From Ophiocordyceps camponoti-saundersi (nom. inval.) (taxonomy: Eukaryota > Ascomycota > Sordariomycetes > Hypocreales > Ophiocordycipitaceae): a DNA stretch of 54,571 nucleotides. Below the pieces are notes generated by a model. It was not told the origin of the DNA. It ran no database searches and worked only from the letters and a program-made list of their open reading frames with translations. Position numbers and translations under genes: made by a program. Positions 20,185 through 30,494 of this stretch are shown piece after piece. How positions within the stretch are numbered: the first letter of the stretch is position 1; every line of letters begins with the position of its first letter. The stretch covers positions 1 through 54,571 of the forward strand of contig PDHQ01000065.1 of NCBI GenBank assembly GCA_003339415.1, given 5' to 3'.

Positions 20185-22897
20185 ATGGACCGACCCCGTC
20201 CCCGACCCAGGCCGGCGCATACTCGGGGCACGACGCGTTGTGCCTACTCGAACGACGGCACGCGACTTGTGACGGTCGGCTCGAACAACACGATCCGTCT
20301 GTATAAAACGGGATCGGACGACGAGCCCGTAAACATCGATGACTGCCAGGAACAAAATGCTGCGGTAGCTACGAGCTCCGACTTCTTCGTCGTCGGCTCC
20401 GAGGATGGCACCGTCAGTCTCTACTCTCTCGACGGCGCCGCCTTTGAACGCTTTCTGCTGCGCGCCTTGTCACCAATCCGAGACGTTGCTCTGTCGCGAG
20501 ATGGCCAATGGTGCGCCGTGGCGAGCAGCGAAATGAGCGTCAAGATGGTACACACGTCGGATACCACCCGGGTGCGGCATCTGCGTGAGCACGTACGAGC
20601 CGCTCGGCACGTTAGCCTCGACCCGAATGCCACCCTGGCCGCCGTTTCCTGCACCGACGGCGTCGTCTACCTGTACTCACTCACCTCGGATGAGCCTCAA
20701 TTGATACGCAAGATCGAGGGCGTCATCGCCGTCTTGGAGGGCGACTCCGCCGCGTCGACGAGAGCGCAATGGCATCCCGGCGGCAAGGTCTTTGCTCTGC
20801 CGACGCCTACGAGGGATGTTCAGATCATTTCCAAGCATGACGGCGAGAAACAGCGGTGCTTTTCCAACGGCCATCTGGCTGACATCACCAGCCTCGCCTG
20901 GTCGCCCAACGGAGCTATGCTGGCCTCGGCGAGTACCGATGGCAAAATCCTCATTTGGGAGACCAAGACACAGAGCGTCATCCAGCGGCACGAATACTCC
21001 GGCGTCATGGACTTGGCGTGGCATCCCTCCAGCAATATTCTCTCCTTTGCCACGGCCGACGGCGAGGTCTACATATATCCAGAATTTCTTCCAGACCAGT
21101 TTGTGTCGCTTCTCCAACTACCTCTTCAGCCGGCGCCCTTCATCCATGATCCCCTATCGGAGACGTCTGCAAACCAGCGGCACATGCCGGCCGCCGGCCA
21201 CAAGGATCCGGGAGTGGTACCGGGTCGCGGACGTCGGGAGTCTCTCGGCAGCCTAGACTCGTTCCTGGGCCGAGGCGCGGAAGATTATGCAGATGAGGAC
21301 GACTTCGTGGTCGACGACGACGGTGCCGGTTACGCGACTGGAACCAAGAGGCCCTGGGATGGCGAGGGCGCGTACGACGAGCATGAGAGCAAGCGCATCA
21401 GCCCGCTTCGGCCACGTCATCACGAGGCGTTTCAGCCCGGCTCGACGCCGTGGCGAGGCAACAGAAAGTACTTGTGCCTAAACCTCATCGGCTTTGTCTG
21501 GACCGTAGACCAAGACTCGCACCACACGGTCACGGTGGAGTTCTACGACCATGATTTGCAGCGCGACTTTCACTTCAACGACACATTCCTGTACGACAAG
21601 GCGTGCCTCAACGAACGCGGCACGCTCTTCTCGTCCCCGGCGACAGATGAGAGGCCGGCGTGTATGTTTTACCGGCCGCACGAGAGCTGGACGAAGCGTC
21701 ATGACTGGCGAACGGAGCTTCCGCGGGGCGAGTCGGTCGTGGCCATGTCCCTGGGCGAGTCGTTTGTGACCGTGACGACGACGGCGAGCTACGTGCGCGT
21801 GTATACGCTCCTCGGCATGCCGTATCGCGTGTACCGGCCCAAGAGCGCGCCGATAGTGACGTGCGCGAGCTGGAGGGATTACGTACTGACGGTGGGCAAC
21901 GGCCCCATGGGCGCCGACGGGACGACGCGGTTGCTCTACACGATCGAGAACGTCAAGCGTGACGAGATTTGCCAGAATGAGGACACGGTCGCGCTGCCGC
22001 AAGGAGCCACGCTCAAAAGCGTCTTCTTCTCAGATCAAGGAGTGAGTCAAAAGCTTGGCGATGTCAGGGACGCACAAGCGGGCTGACGCTGTGCTACAGG
22101 ACCCTTGCATATACGACTCAACGGGCACGCTGCTGACGCTGCTCCACTGGCGGCGGCCTTCACGGGCATCTTGGGTACCCGTCTTGGACACGAAACTGCT
22201 GCCCCGGCTGGCGTCCGGACGGAAGCACGAGACGTATTTTCCGGTTGCAGTGGCGGACGGCAAGTTCCACTGCATTATTCTCAAGGGCGGCGAACAGTAT
22301 CCCTATTTTCCAAGGCCGCTGCTATCCGAGTTCGAGCTCTCAGTACCGTTGACGTCTCGGCGCGAGATTAAGAAGAGCAAGAAGGAGAAGGAGAGGAGGG
22401 AAAAGGTGGTGACTAATGACGAAGAGGATCAAGATGAGTTGATGACCAGGGACGAGAAGGAGGAGGACAAGGAGGACGATGACATGAGTGACGACGACGT
22501 CGAGAACGCCGACGACGACGAGAGAACAAAGCTCGAGCAGCAGTTTATGCTCAAAGGCGTGCAAGCGGCGCAGTTACGCGACGTGATTGCAGCACGGAGC
22601 AACAGCCACCGACAGCGATCGCAGCTGTCGCGGGTCGAGCTCGAATTGGACAAGGTGCTGCTGCAGCTGCTGGCGGTGGAGTGCCGCGAGGGCGAGGAAC
22701 GGGGGATGAGGGCTGTGGAGATGGTGGCGCTGATGCGCGACAGGACGGGACGGATGATGGAGGCGGCGGGTAAGGTGGCTGAGCGGTACGGCCGGACCGT
22801 TCTCGGGGAGAAGATCCGCGAGATTGGCGAGCGGCGTGTTGGAGGAGGAGGAGGAGGAGAAGTGGATGAGGATGAGGATGAGGAGGCGAGTGAGTGA
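20185..22897 (+). CDS. MCL1: Mcl1/Ctf4/AND-1 replisome adaptor (DNA polymerase alpha accessory factor)
   Basis: Two exons, 20185-22041 and 22100-22897, encode 884 aa; the first in-frame ATG is 20185. N-terminal WD40 repeats span about residues 10-310 (RCAYSNDGTRLVTVGSNNTI, SLAWSPNGAMLASASTDGK, DLAWHPSSNILSFATADGE). An acidic linker and the Mcl1/SepB middle propeller follow (LCLNLIGFVWTVDQ, VEFYDHDLQRDFHFNDTFLY, ALPQGATLKSVFFSDQG, then DPCIYDSTGTLLTLLHWRR). The C-terminus has a very acidic insert and a helical bundle. In yeasts and Aspergillus (sepB) this trimeric hub links the CMG helicase with polymerase alpha and supports cohesion. The HMG box of animal AND-1 is absent, as in other fungi. 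The promoter carries G1/S-type boxes. Confidence 0.93.
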
Positions 22898-24754
22898 GTT
22901 AGTGAACAGGGCCGGATTTTGGTGTACCTAGGTACCTAGGGTGTCGTGCAGGGGAGCAGGTGCTACTTACATATGTACATTATACATACATAGGTAGGTA
23001 GGGACGGACGAGAAGTTTCCTTCCTTCGTTCCTTCCTTCTTACCTACCTGTATCTTCCTCTCCTATCTCATAGATTTTGGATGCAGAACCCGTCAGAAAA
23101 AGAGGGGAGAACAAGGGGAAAGAGCTAGTTGGCAAAAGAGGGAAAAACTTGTCAGAAGAGTTGTTGCAAAACTCGAGTATCACAATCAATCTGATTAGCG
23201 GACTCGTTTCCACCCCCTTTATTCCTTGCCCTTTCCTTTGCTCTTCAGCCACAACGGCGCCAATTTTTTTTTAACATAATCCGAATCTGATACAGGTTTC
23301 TCTTTTTTTCTTTTCTTCTTTTATTTTGTATTCTTTCTTAAGTCATAGTGGAAACTACTTCCCAGTACTTCGGTAGCTATGTATGTATGTATGTATTATG
23401 TTAATACGGACTCATACGCTCGGATTTGGCATCTTCATGTGTACGAACTGCAGATAAGGATATTCACATACTAGGTATGTACGGATATGTATGTACATAC
23501 ACAGTATGTCCGTAGGAATACTCCGTTGCATACAGGTTTTGCTTCTTCTCTTCCCCTGTTCTACATATATACATATTCCTTTGGCTTCCTCTCGTTATCC
23601 GTAGTGTTCGTCGTTACACTAACCCAATATATGTACCTATATAGGTACATATTAAATTCCCTTCCTTCCGGGTCTTGGGTTTTCTTTTCTTTTCAGAACG
23701 TTTCCCCTATTTAAAAAAAGCCCCGTGAATGAGGTAAGATTGTTCACCAACCTGCATCTACGGATACTCCGTACCTACCTACCTACTCCGTAGTATCTGC
23801 ACGTAACGTCCGTACGGATACGCAGATAGATACCTACCTATCGACATTGGCCACACATGCAAGCCATACATATGTGTGTACATACATAATGCTAATACCG
23901 AATCATCTCGTCCTCGAGAAAAGAGAAAAGACCCTATTATTCCCCTTCCCCTTTCCCCTCCCCTCCTCTTCAATGCTTCGTTGCAGCCCGCACAGACGTT
24001 TGTTACGGAGGCAGCAAAAGGGCCTTGCTCTTTGTTGTTAATTAGGCGAACTCGGCTTCCTTTCTTTTCCATATCAAGGAGGTAGGCACCTAGGTACCTA
24101 GGTAGGTAGGCAACATGTGTGGACACACACTCCCCCCCCCCGGTCTCTTACCTAAGCTTGACCCTCCAAAGAGGCTGAATTGAAGTGAAATCCGTTATTT
24201 TAGCAGCGAAAAGGCTTGTTAGGTGCTTTTTTAGCACGATTCGACAGGCTTCTCCGTACCAGTACTTGACAATAGGCTGAATCCCTAAAGCTTTTGTTGA
24301 ATGCCGAATTCTTTCCGCGGTATCTCTACTTACGTCTTTTGTCTTTCTCTCTTCACTCACCCTCTGCCGCGGCTTAATTCTCCTCCACCTCTTATTCCTC
24401 TCTCACACATACGCCCCCCCCTCCACCCTCTCTCCTCTAGGCTCTCTCTCTCTCTCCCCTCCATCTTCCCTCCCCTCCCCCCCGTTGCGCAGCTTCTCAC
24501 CCCGTCATATTTTTTTTTTCCTTTTCTTCCAACATCATCAGCAGCTCTCGGCCAATTCATTCGTCCGCACCCACTGCTTCTTCTTCGTCTTCTTCTCTTC
24601 TTCTCTGCAGCTTTCCCCCTTAGGGAAGCATCCCTCAAACTGGTCCCCATCTCGTTCCTCTGCTTCGACTTTTTTCACCTCACGAGGCCGGAGCCGACGA
24701 ACTATATGCGAGGCTGATCTGGATCCTTCCCGCCCACACACCCCTTGGCCCCCC

Positions 24755-24786
<32 letters not shown>

Positions 24787-24853
24787 CGGGGCAGGCGGGG
24801 CGCGCCACACCGCACCACACCCACCCCCCCCAACCGANNNNNNNNACCCCCCG

Positions 24854-24946
<93 letters not shown>

Positions 24947-24962
24947 GCTGAGGGTGTACTGG

Positions 24963-24997
<35 letters not shown>

Positions 24998-25188
24998 ATT
25001 TTGATCTCGTCTTCTTTCGCTTGCGACCGCATTGCCATATCCTCCTGTCATAACGTCGCCCTGGGCCTCGACAGTATTCGAATGGAATCATGAGGTTCGT
25101 CGCCGTCCCTGTCCACTGCTCACTGACACTTCTTCTCACAACTATCGGATAGTCACTGCGCCCCCGGCCGCGATCTTTGAGCGAGTCA
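22898..25188. other. gene-poor region upstream of the HSF-type gene
   Basis: About 2.3 kb without a supported gene. 22900-24120 is rich in TACCTA/TACGGA motifs (perfect CCTAGGTACCTAGG at 22927-22940 and 24089-24102; a CTACGGA...TCCGTAG inverted repeat at 23758-23793). About 24150-24320 has a different, lower-GC character and might be a repeat fragment. From 24400 the sequence is a C/T-rich promoter that runs into a C homopolymer with a gap. Confidence 0.55.
24756..24995. repeat. C homopolymers with an N gap and a CA microsatellite, HSF-type promoter
   Basis: C30 at 24756-24785, a short GC-rich stretch, eight N (24838-24845), C6-G-C91 up to 24944, and a CA dinucleotide run (about 24964-24995). 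The tract is 190-430 nt upstream of the HSF-type ATG and C-rich on its coding strand. Its true length is unknown because of the gap. Open frames through it (poly-Pro or poly-Gly) are not genes. Confidence 0.85.
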
Positions 25189-27104
25189 ATGGGCGCCCCA
25201 GTCGCCGTCCCCGCCGCCGTCCCCGTCGTTGACATGTCTGTTCCGGGTCCTGGTTTCGATGCCATGGATGTCGCCTTCCACCGATCACACGATCTAGAAG
25301 TCAACGGCAAGTCGACGTCCGCTCGGTCCAACCGGTCTTCGCCCCCCGATCAAACTCCGTCCTCTGCCAACGTCAACATGCCCGCTCCTCCTTCCTCCTC
25401 CTCATCCGCTGCCGCTGCTGCCGCCGCCGCCGTCCAACCCAAGATCGTCCAGACGGCCTTCATCCACAAGCTTTACAAGTGAGGTCTCGGGTTGTCTCGT
25501 CTCTGCCCCCCCCCGCTAAGCCTTGCCGCCATAGCATGCTCGAGGACTCCAGTATCCAGCATCTTATATCGTGGTCCGCCAACGCCGAAAGCTTCGTCAT
25601 GTCTCCTTCGCCCGACTTCTCCAAAGTTTTGTCGTGCGTCGACCCTCGGTCCGCAAAACCCGTCGCTTACTTACCACCTCACAGGCAGTACTTCAAACAC
25701 ACCAATATCTCCTCTTTCGTACGCCAGCTCAACATGTACGGCTTCCACAAGGGTAAGCGACGCGCATCCAATCCCTCGCCAAGCATGGCTCCTGCTCACA
25801 TGGTCTGTTACAGAACGCGACGTCTTCCACACAGGTAACCCAGATACCACACTCTGGGAGTTTAAGCACGGCAACGGCAACTTCAAGCGCGGCGATCTCA
25901 CAGGCCTGCGCGAGATCAAGCGCCGCGCCAGCAGGCATGCCCTGGTTCATCGCGAGACCAGTTACACCAAGCAGGCCCAGGCGCAGCAAGGCGCGACCGC
26001 AGACCCTGCTCAAATGGCTGCCGAGACCTGGGAAGCGAGACTGGCCAATATGGAAAACTCCATGTACGACATGAGCGCTCGCCTACAGCGCGGCGAGGAG
26101 ACGGCCTATCTGAGGAACCAGGCCATGACGGACGTGATAAACCGCCTCCTGCATTTTAACCAGGAGCTGTCGAGGGCACTTCTGTCTATTGCCCCCGCCG
26201 ACAACCCCGCCCACCGCGATGGTTCGTCTCTGAATTTTCTCGGTTCCTCCTTCATACGCTGACGCTCAACACAGTCGCAACGCTGCAGACGGAGATACAG
26301 CGCCAGGTCGATGCATTGCGATTGTTCGACGAACCCCATGAATCGGCAGCGGCGAGCGCCAGGCAACATTTCCTTGGTGCCGTCGAAAACGCGCCGGTGT
26401 CGCCGAGACAGCTTGCGCAGGACGACATTAGGCGCAGTGCCGGCCTGACGGTGCCCTCGGGCAGAGGCCAGCCCCTCCTCTACCGCCCTGGCCCGCCAAC
26501 CTCTTCGGGTATGCTGGCGAGCGCGAGACGTCCGTACGGATCCATCAGCAGCAGCAGCACGACACAGTCTTCGCCCTTGCGCAACGCAAACCCGCCGGCC
26601 CCGCCTCCTCATCCCCTGGCGCACGTGGAGCCGCCGTCGGCCAGCCTGGCGCGACGACATACGGCAGCCGACATTCGCGCGTGTGGATGGCAACCAGGTC
26701 CTTCGACCTTTTCTACGACGTCTAATCCGCCGACTGCTCTGTGGCCACCCTCGCCCGAAGACCAAAGGCTCCGCGACTCGCTGTCGACGTACACGCTCCA
26801 GTCGGCCTCGCATCCGCGTTCACGGCCGGCCACTCCCCCGCCGCCGCCCTCTCTCGCCCCTTCTTCGCATGGCGTCAACGGCGGCAACAATGGATGCGAC
26901 ACCTTTGGTAGCTGGTCGTGGAACTCGTCGGCGACGACGAGCAACAGGGAGGTGAAGAGCCTCGCGCTTCGGGACTCGTCGGCGCCGCCCACTCGGAGGG
27001 GGAGCATGGCGCATATTCTCAATCCGAGCGACACGGCCGAACGGTCTGACGAGGACGAGGAAGCGCGAGGCGACGATGACAGGAAGCGAAAGCGCATGCA
27101 GTAG
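25189..27104 (+). CDS. HSF-type DNA-binding transcription factor (Sfl1/Hsf2-like)
   Basis: Five exons, 25189-25478, 25535-25633, 25685-25752, 25814-26221 and 26275-27104, encode 564 aa. The HSF winged helix is spread over exons 1-4, at about residues 88-190: FIHKLYNMLEDSSIQHLISW, then NAESFVMSPSPDFSKVLSQY, FKHTNISSFVRQLNMYGFHK, and FHTGNPDTTLWEFKHGNGNF. A coiled coil for oligomerisation follows (ARLANMENSMYDMSARL onwards), then a long Ser/Pro-rich tail ending in acidic EDEEARGDDD and basic RKRKRMQ (possible nuclear signal). QYFKH and the short hydrophobic repeat point to the Sfl1/Hsf2 branch, known for repression, flocculation and conidiation control, and not to Hsf1. The poly-Ala/Ser leader (residues 60-85) is low complexity. 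The start could be later, but not after residue 85. Confidence 0.88.
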
Positions 27105-27662
27105 GACATAAGGCGGGGGGGTGTTTTGTTTGGCCTCTTGTTTTCTCTCTATTTCTTGAGGCGGCGGGGGGAACATTTGCTCATCAGATATCCATTCGCA
27201 TTGACCAAAGACTTCGGGCGTCAAACTGGTTTCCATTGGGCAGAGACTTCACTTGACATTGGATGTCTTTATTCTTTTTCCTCTTTTTGAGATTTCTACG
27301 ACCTACTTTGCTTCTCTCATCCGCGTCTCTCGGCCGCGTAGTCAAGACTTGTACATACACACGTCCATCCGTACCAGATATGCATGTCGTCGCAAGCGAC
27401 GTAGGTAGACACCTATCTACCTCGCCTCGTTGATATGAGGAATTGATTCTTCTCTCGAAAGAGAGAGATGTATTCAACGTCGCATGACTTGTGGGCACTG
27501 GACGTAAGTTGGGCGAGACTGAAGAGATCTCGTATGTGAGGGCTGCGGATGAATGGGTTGGCTTGAACCTTTCGGACTGTGTTGGGTCGGGGATATGAGT
27601 ATAAAGTATATACATATATATGTATGCCTGTAGAAGCGAAAGCTGAGCCGAGGAGCTTGGAT
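27105..27662. other. intergenic between convergent genes
   Basis: A shared 3' region of the HSF-type gene and the small acidic/basic gene. T-rich stretches near 27120-27290 could serve polyadenylation. No gene seen. Confidence 0.5.
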
Positions 27663-28241
27663 TTATGCTGGATTTGTGTTTTCGGCTGTTTCACCACCTC
27701 CCTTTGTCTTTGTTCTTCTCTTCTTCTTCTTCTTCTTGGACTTCTTCTTTCTGGCCGTGGGAGATGAGATATTGGTCTCCTTGTTCGTGGATTCTGTCGA
27801 GGGCGTGTCGTCATTCAGTGTCGATATTCTCTTCCTCTTCCTTCCCAAGACAGTCGTCCTGCCCTCTTCCTCATCCTCTTCATCATCCTCAACCAATGCA
27901 GATCGCTCAAGCCTCGTGGAGGAATCGTGACGAAGCGACGTCGTCCCCCTCTTCAATCTCCTCAACCCCAACTCCAGTTTCTTCCCGCGCGAGCGTTCCT
28001 CTGCTGAGATCTCCTTCTTGGGCGGCACGTACCCCGGTCCCCCCGCGCCGCAAATCACCATCCCCTCATCATCATCATCGTCATCATCTTTACAATCATC
28101 CTTCTCGTCGGCACAGACAGTTTCGGAATCGTCGCGCCGCCGAGCAGGGAGAAGCAAGGGTCCTAGCGCTGCTTGCTTCGATAACAGGAGGGCGATCTGA
28201 TTCGTCACCTTGGCGTGATCAGTTGCGACTGGAAGCGTCAT
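27663..28241 (-). CDS. small acidic/basic conserved fungal protein (possibly DUF3245)
   Basis: A single exon of 192 aa from the only suitable ATG, 28241. The order is a short hydrophobic helix (ATDHAKVTNQIALLLSKQAA, residues about 6-25), an acidic run (CKDDDDDDDEGM), a conserved-looking core (GGPGYVPPKKEISAEERSRG), and two Lys/Arg clusters (GRKRKR, RKKKSKKKKKKRR) suited to nuclear or nucleolar location. Length and layout resemble the fungal DUF3245 family as I remember it, but that is tentative. An opposite-strand frame of similar length (27665-28243) exists but is only Ser/Leu-rich, as expected for the complement of Asp/Glu/Lys codons. It lies downstream of DLT1 on the same strand. Confidence 0.6.
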   Translation of the reverse strand: MTLPVATDHAKVTNQIALLLSKQAALGPLLLPARRRDDSETVCADEKDDCKDDDDDDDEGMVICGAGGPGYVPPKKEISAEERSRGKKLELGLRRLKRGTTSLRHDSSTRLERSALVEDDEEDEEEGRTTVLGRKRKRISTLNDDTPSTESTNKETNISSPTARKKKSKKKKKKRRTKTKGGGETAENTNPA

Positions 28242-28865
28242 AGGTTCCTTCTGTTGTACATGTATGTCTTCATTGAGGCTGAAGAAACAAAGAAGCGAGA
28301 AACAAAGGCAAAGAACGGAAGGCAGAAAAGAAGGAAAGATGGAACAAAAGAAGGAAAACAATGATGATGTAATAAGTGAGCAGCATGCACGTGCGTATGT
28401 ACCTGTGTATGTCGCTAGATATATGTGGTATGTGTCATTAGTAAGATAGTCATCTAAACACTCAGAGAAAATTCCACTCCCGGAAACCCAAGCGTGCCAT
28501 GCCCTCCCTCCCTTGGCGTTGTCGGCCTTGGAAGAGAAGAAATGGGCAAAAAAACTCTCCTATTCTCCGGTTTCAGAATGTCTTTAGACTCTTTCTCTCA
28601 TCTCCTGCGACATAACAAGCTTTTTCCATGCGTCATTTGACGCATTTACTTGATTCACACCCGCCCCCAGCTCCTAGCCCCCCCCCCCCCCCCTCTCTCC
28701 TAGAAACAAAAAGCCAAAGTGGTATATCGTTCGGTGCTGTGCTCGCCAAAACGGCAAGAAGAAAAAGAAGAAGAGCAGAGAAAATACAGGCTGACGAAAA
28801 GAAGCAGTCAAGAGGCCGTCAATGTATCACATATGTGCAAACGGCTATACCGCAAATGCAATTGT
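28242..28865. other. intergenic
   Basis: Upstream region of the small acidic/basic gene and 3' region of DLT1. It contains a C16 run at 28678-28693 and A/G-rich stretches. No gene is supported. Confidence 0.5.
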
Positions 28866-29924
28866 TCATTCCCCTCCCCAGCGCCCGCTGTTGGCAAGGT
28901 AGAGCATATAAGGCAGAGCGTCGGCATCCTCCGGCGACGTCAGCCGTACGACAGAGCCGTACTCGCTGCTTGACGCTTCCGACGTGTTTCCCGTCGGTCC
29001 CTTGGCCCCTTCATTTGAGTCCGGCGGCGATTCGGTCGAGAACTGGGGGCTGGGGCCGTCCGTCGTCGGTGAGTAAAAGGCGGACGGATCAAAGGGACGC
29101 ATGGCGCGGAGCACCTCGGCGAAGAGGTGCATCAGCTCCCGGAACTGGGCATTCATCAGAGGCCGCGTCGAAAAGCGCGCTCGCTCGTACCGGCTCAAGA
29201 AGTCGTTCGTAGTCTTGCCCGCCGTCACCACTCCCAGGTCGGCAAGATGGCCCATGTAAGCCCGCAGATCCATACTTGGCGTTCGCTGCAGCAGTTCGGG
29301 GGCCTCGGCGTCGTCTCGTGGCGCCAGAGCTAGAGCTTTGCCCTCGATGAGATTCGGTAGCTCAGAAATGACCGTGTTGTACTCAAGGTCGGGCATGTCG
29401 GGCGAATAGGGCGAGGCCCAGCCGCCATGCTCGAATTCTCCCCAGACGGCATGGTTGGGTAATAAGACGATACCGAGCGCCTCGGCCGTCATCTGCGTCG
29501 CACCGGGTCCGAGTCTCCACGGGAGAGGGGCCGAGCCGTCATGCGGCTGAGGCTCGCGATCTCGCATCTCGACGCGGGGGTGGGCCTCGTAGGCAATGAT
29601 GGCGCTGCGGTCCTGATCGGCGGCAATCATCTTGCAGACGGCATCCTCGACATCACCCTTTTCGATCGGCACCCAGGCCTTGGGGATAGATGCCAAGGCC
29701 GTCTTGTTGACGTAGATGCGCATGACATAGACGACGCAGACGATGATGACGGTAACGACAAAGGCAACGATGACGATCCACACATTGTAGATCTGGCGAT
29801 GATGCAGCGAGAGGGCGATGATGTCACCAGGTGTGACGAGCAGCAGAGCGCCGAGAAGGACGAGGAACCAGAGGTAGACGAGGCCATAGGCAATGCTAGA
29901 CACGACCCGACGCCAACGGGGCAT
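28866..29924 (-). CDS. DLT1: Dlt1-like membrane protein (defect at low temperature 1)
   Basis: A single exon of 352 aa. Two N-terminal membrane helices are evident: residues about 8-32 (AYGLVYLWFLVLLGALLLVT) and about 46-68 (WIVIVAFVVTVIIVCVVYVM). They are followed by RIYVNKTALASIPKAWVPIEKGDV, the hallmark of the fungal Dlt1 family; then SAIIAYEAHPR and a WGEFEHGGWASP motif in the conserved cytosolic part. The last 90 residues are Ser/Pro-rich until a final PYMLYLANSGRWGGE. In yeast, loss of DLT1 causes cold-sensitive growth; its biochemical role is unknown. The start codon is the first ATG and leads directly into the first helix. It is transcribed in the same direction as NDC1, which lies 570 bp upstream. 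Confidence 0.88.
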   Translation of the reverse strand: MPRWRRVVSSIAYGLVYLWFLVLLGALLLVTPGDIIALSLHHRQIYNVWIVIVAFVVTVIIVCVVYVMRIYVNKTALASIPKAWVPIEKGDVEDAVCKMIAADQDRSAIIAYEAHPRVEMRDREPQPHDGSAPLPWRLGPGATQMTAEALGIVLLPNHAVWGEFEHGGWASPYSPDMPDLEYNTVISELPNLIEGKALALAPRDDAEAPELLQRTPSMDLRAYMGHLADLGVVTAGKTTNDFLSRYERARFSTRPLMNAQFRELMHLFAEVLRAMRPFDPSAFYSPTTDGPSPQFSTESPPDSNEGAKGPTGNTSEASSSEYGSVVRLTSPEDADALPYMLYLANSGRWGGE

Positions 29925-30494
29925 CTTGGCGACGGATGCCGCTGGACGGCGTACAAGAAGCCGGGTCTTGAACGTTGTAGCATGGCTAGTATGCTCGGCG
30001 TGGGGGGAGAAGCATGGCTGGCGATGCCGGCTTTCGAGGGAAGGATGGAGGGAAGGGGAGGTTGTATGTATGTAGAGGGAAGCTGTTCAGTATGGGAGAG
30101 ACGAGATAGAGGGGACAGAAGAGGATGCTTCGATAGAGCGTGCTCCTCTATGTGACAGAGAGAGAGAGACGAGAAGGGGGAGAGGAGAGAGGAGAGAGGA
30201 GAGAGCGACAGAATGAGAAACGAAGGCCTGAGCCAGAGTGTGAAAAGACTGTTGATGTTTACTAACGTGTATTGTGTTTTCCCTCCCGGGCTTGGCGGCA
30301 TCCCCCGATCGGTCCTGGTCCCTACTGTCCACTGGCACTCGTGAGAGTACGTACAATGTACCTCGTAATGTACCGCCATGGCGAACCCTGCTATCGATAA
30401 ATTCGCCCCCCCCTCCCCGCCCCTTACACCCCACCCCTCCCCTGCCCCACTCCTTCCTTCCGTTCTTCTTTCCCTTGTTGTGACAACTAATGCA
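29925..30494. other. intergenic; DLT1 promoter and NDC1 3' region
   Basis: Contains GA-rich tracts (about 30160-30210) and C-rich sequence at 30408-30440. No further gene is supported. Confidence 0.5.

Noticed and set aside
24485..25331. Long frames over the C tract, including a 209-codon minus-strand frame
   Set aside because: Composition artefact of poly-C and CA repeats crossing the N gap; the plus-strand HSF-type gene explains the coding signal at the right side.
27665..28243. 192-codon plus-strand frame opposite the small acidic/basic gene
   Set aside because: Ser/Leu/Arg-rich without domain content, as expected for the complement of Asp/Glu/Lys codons; the minus-strand product has an ordered layout and basic clusters.
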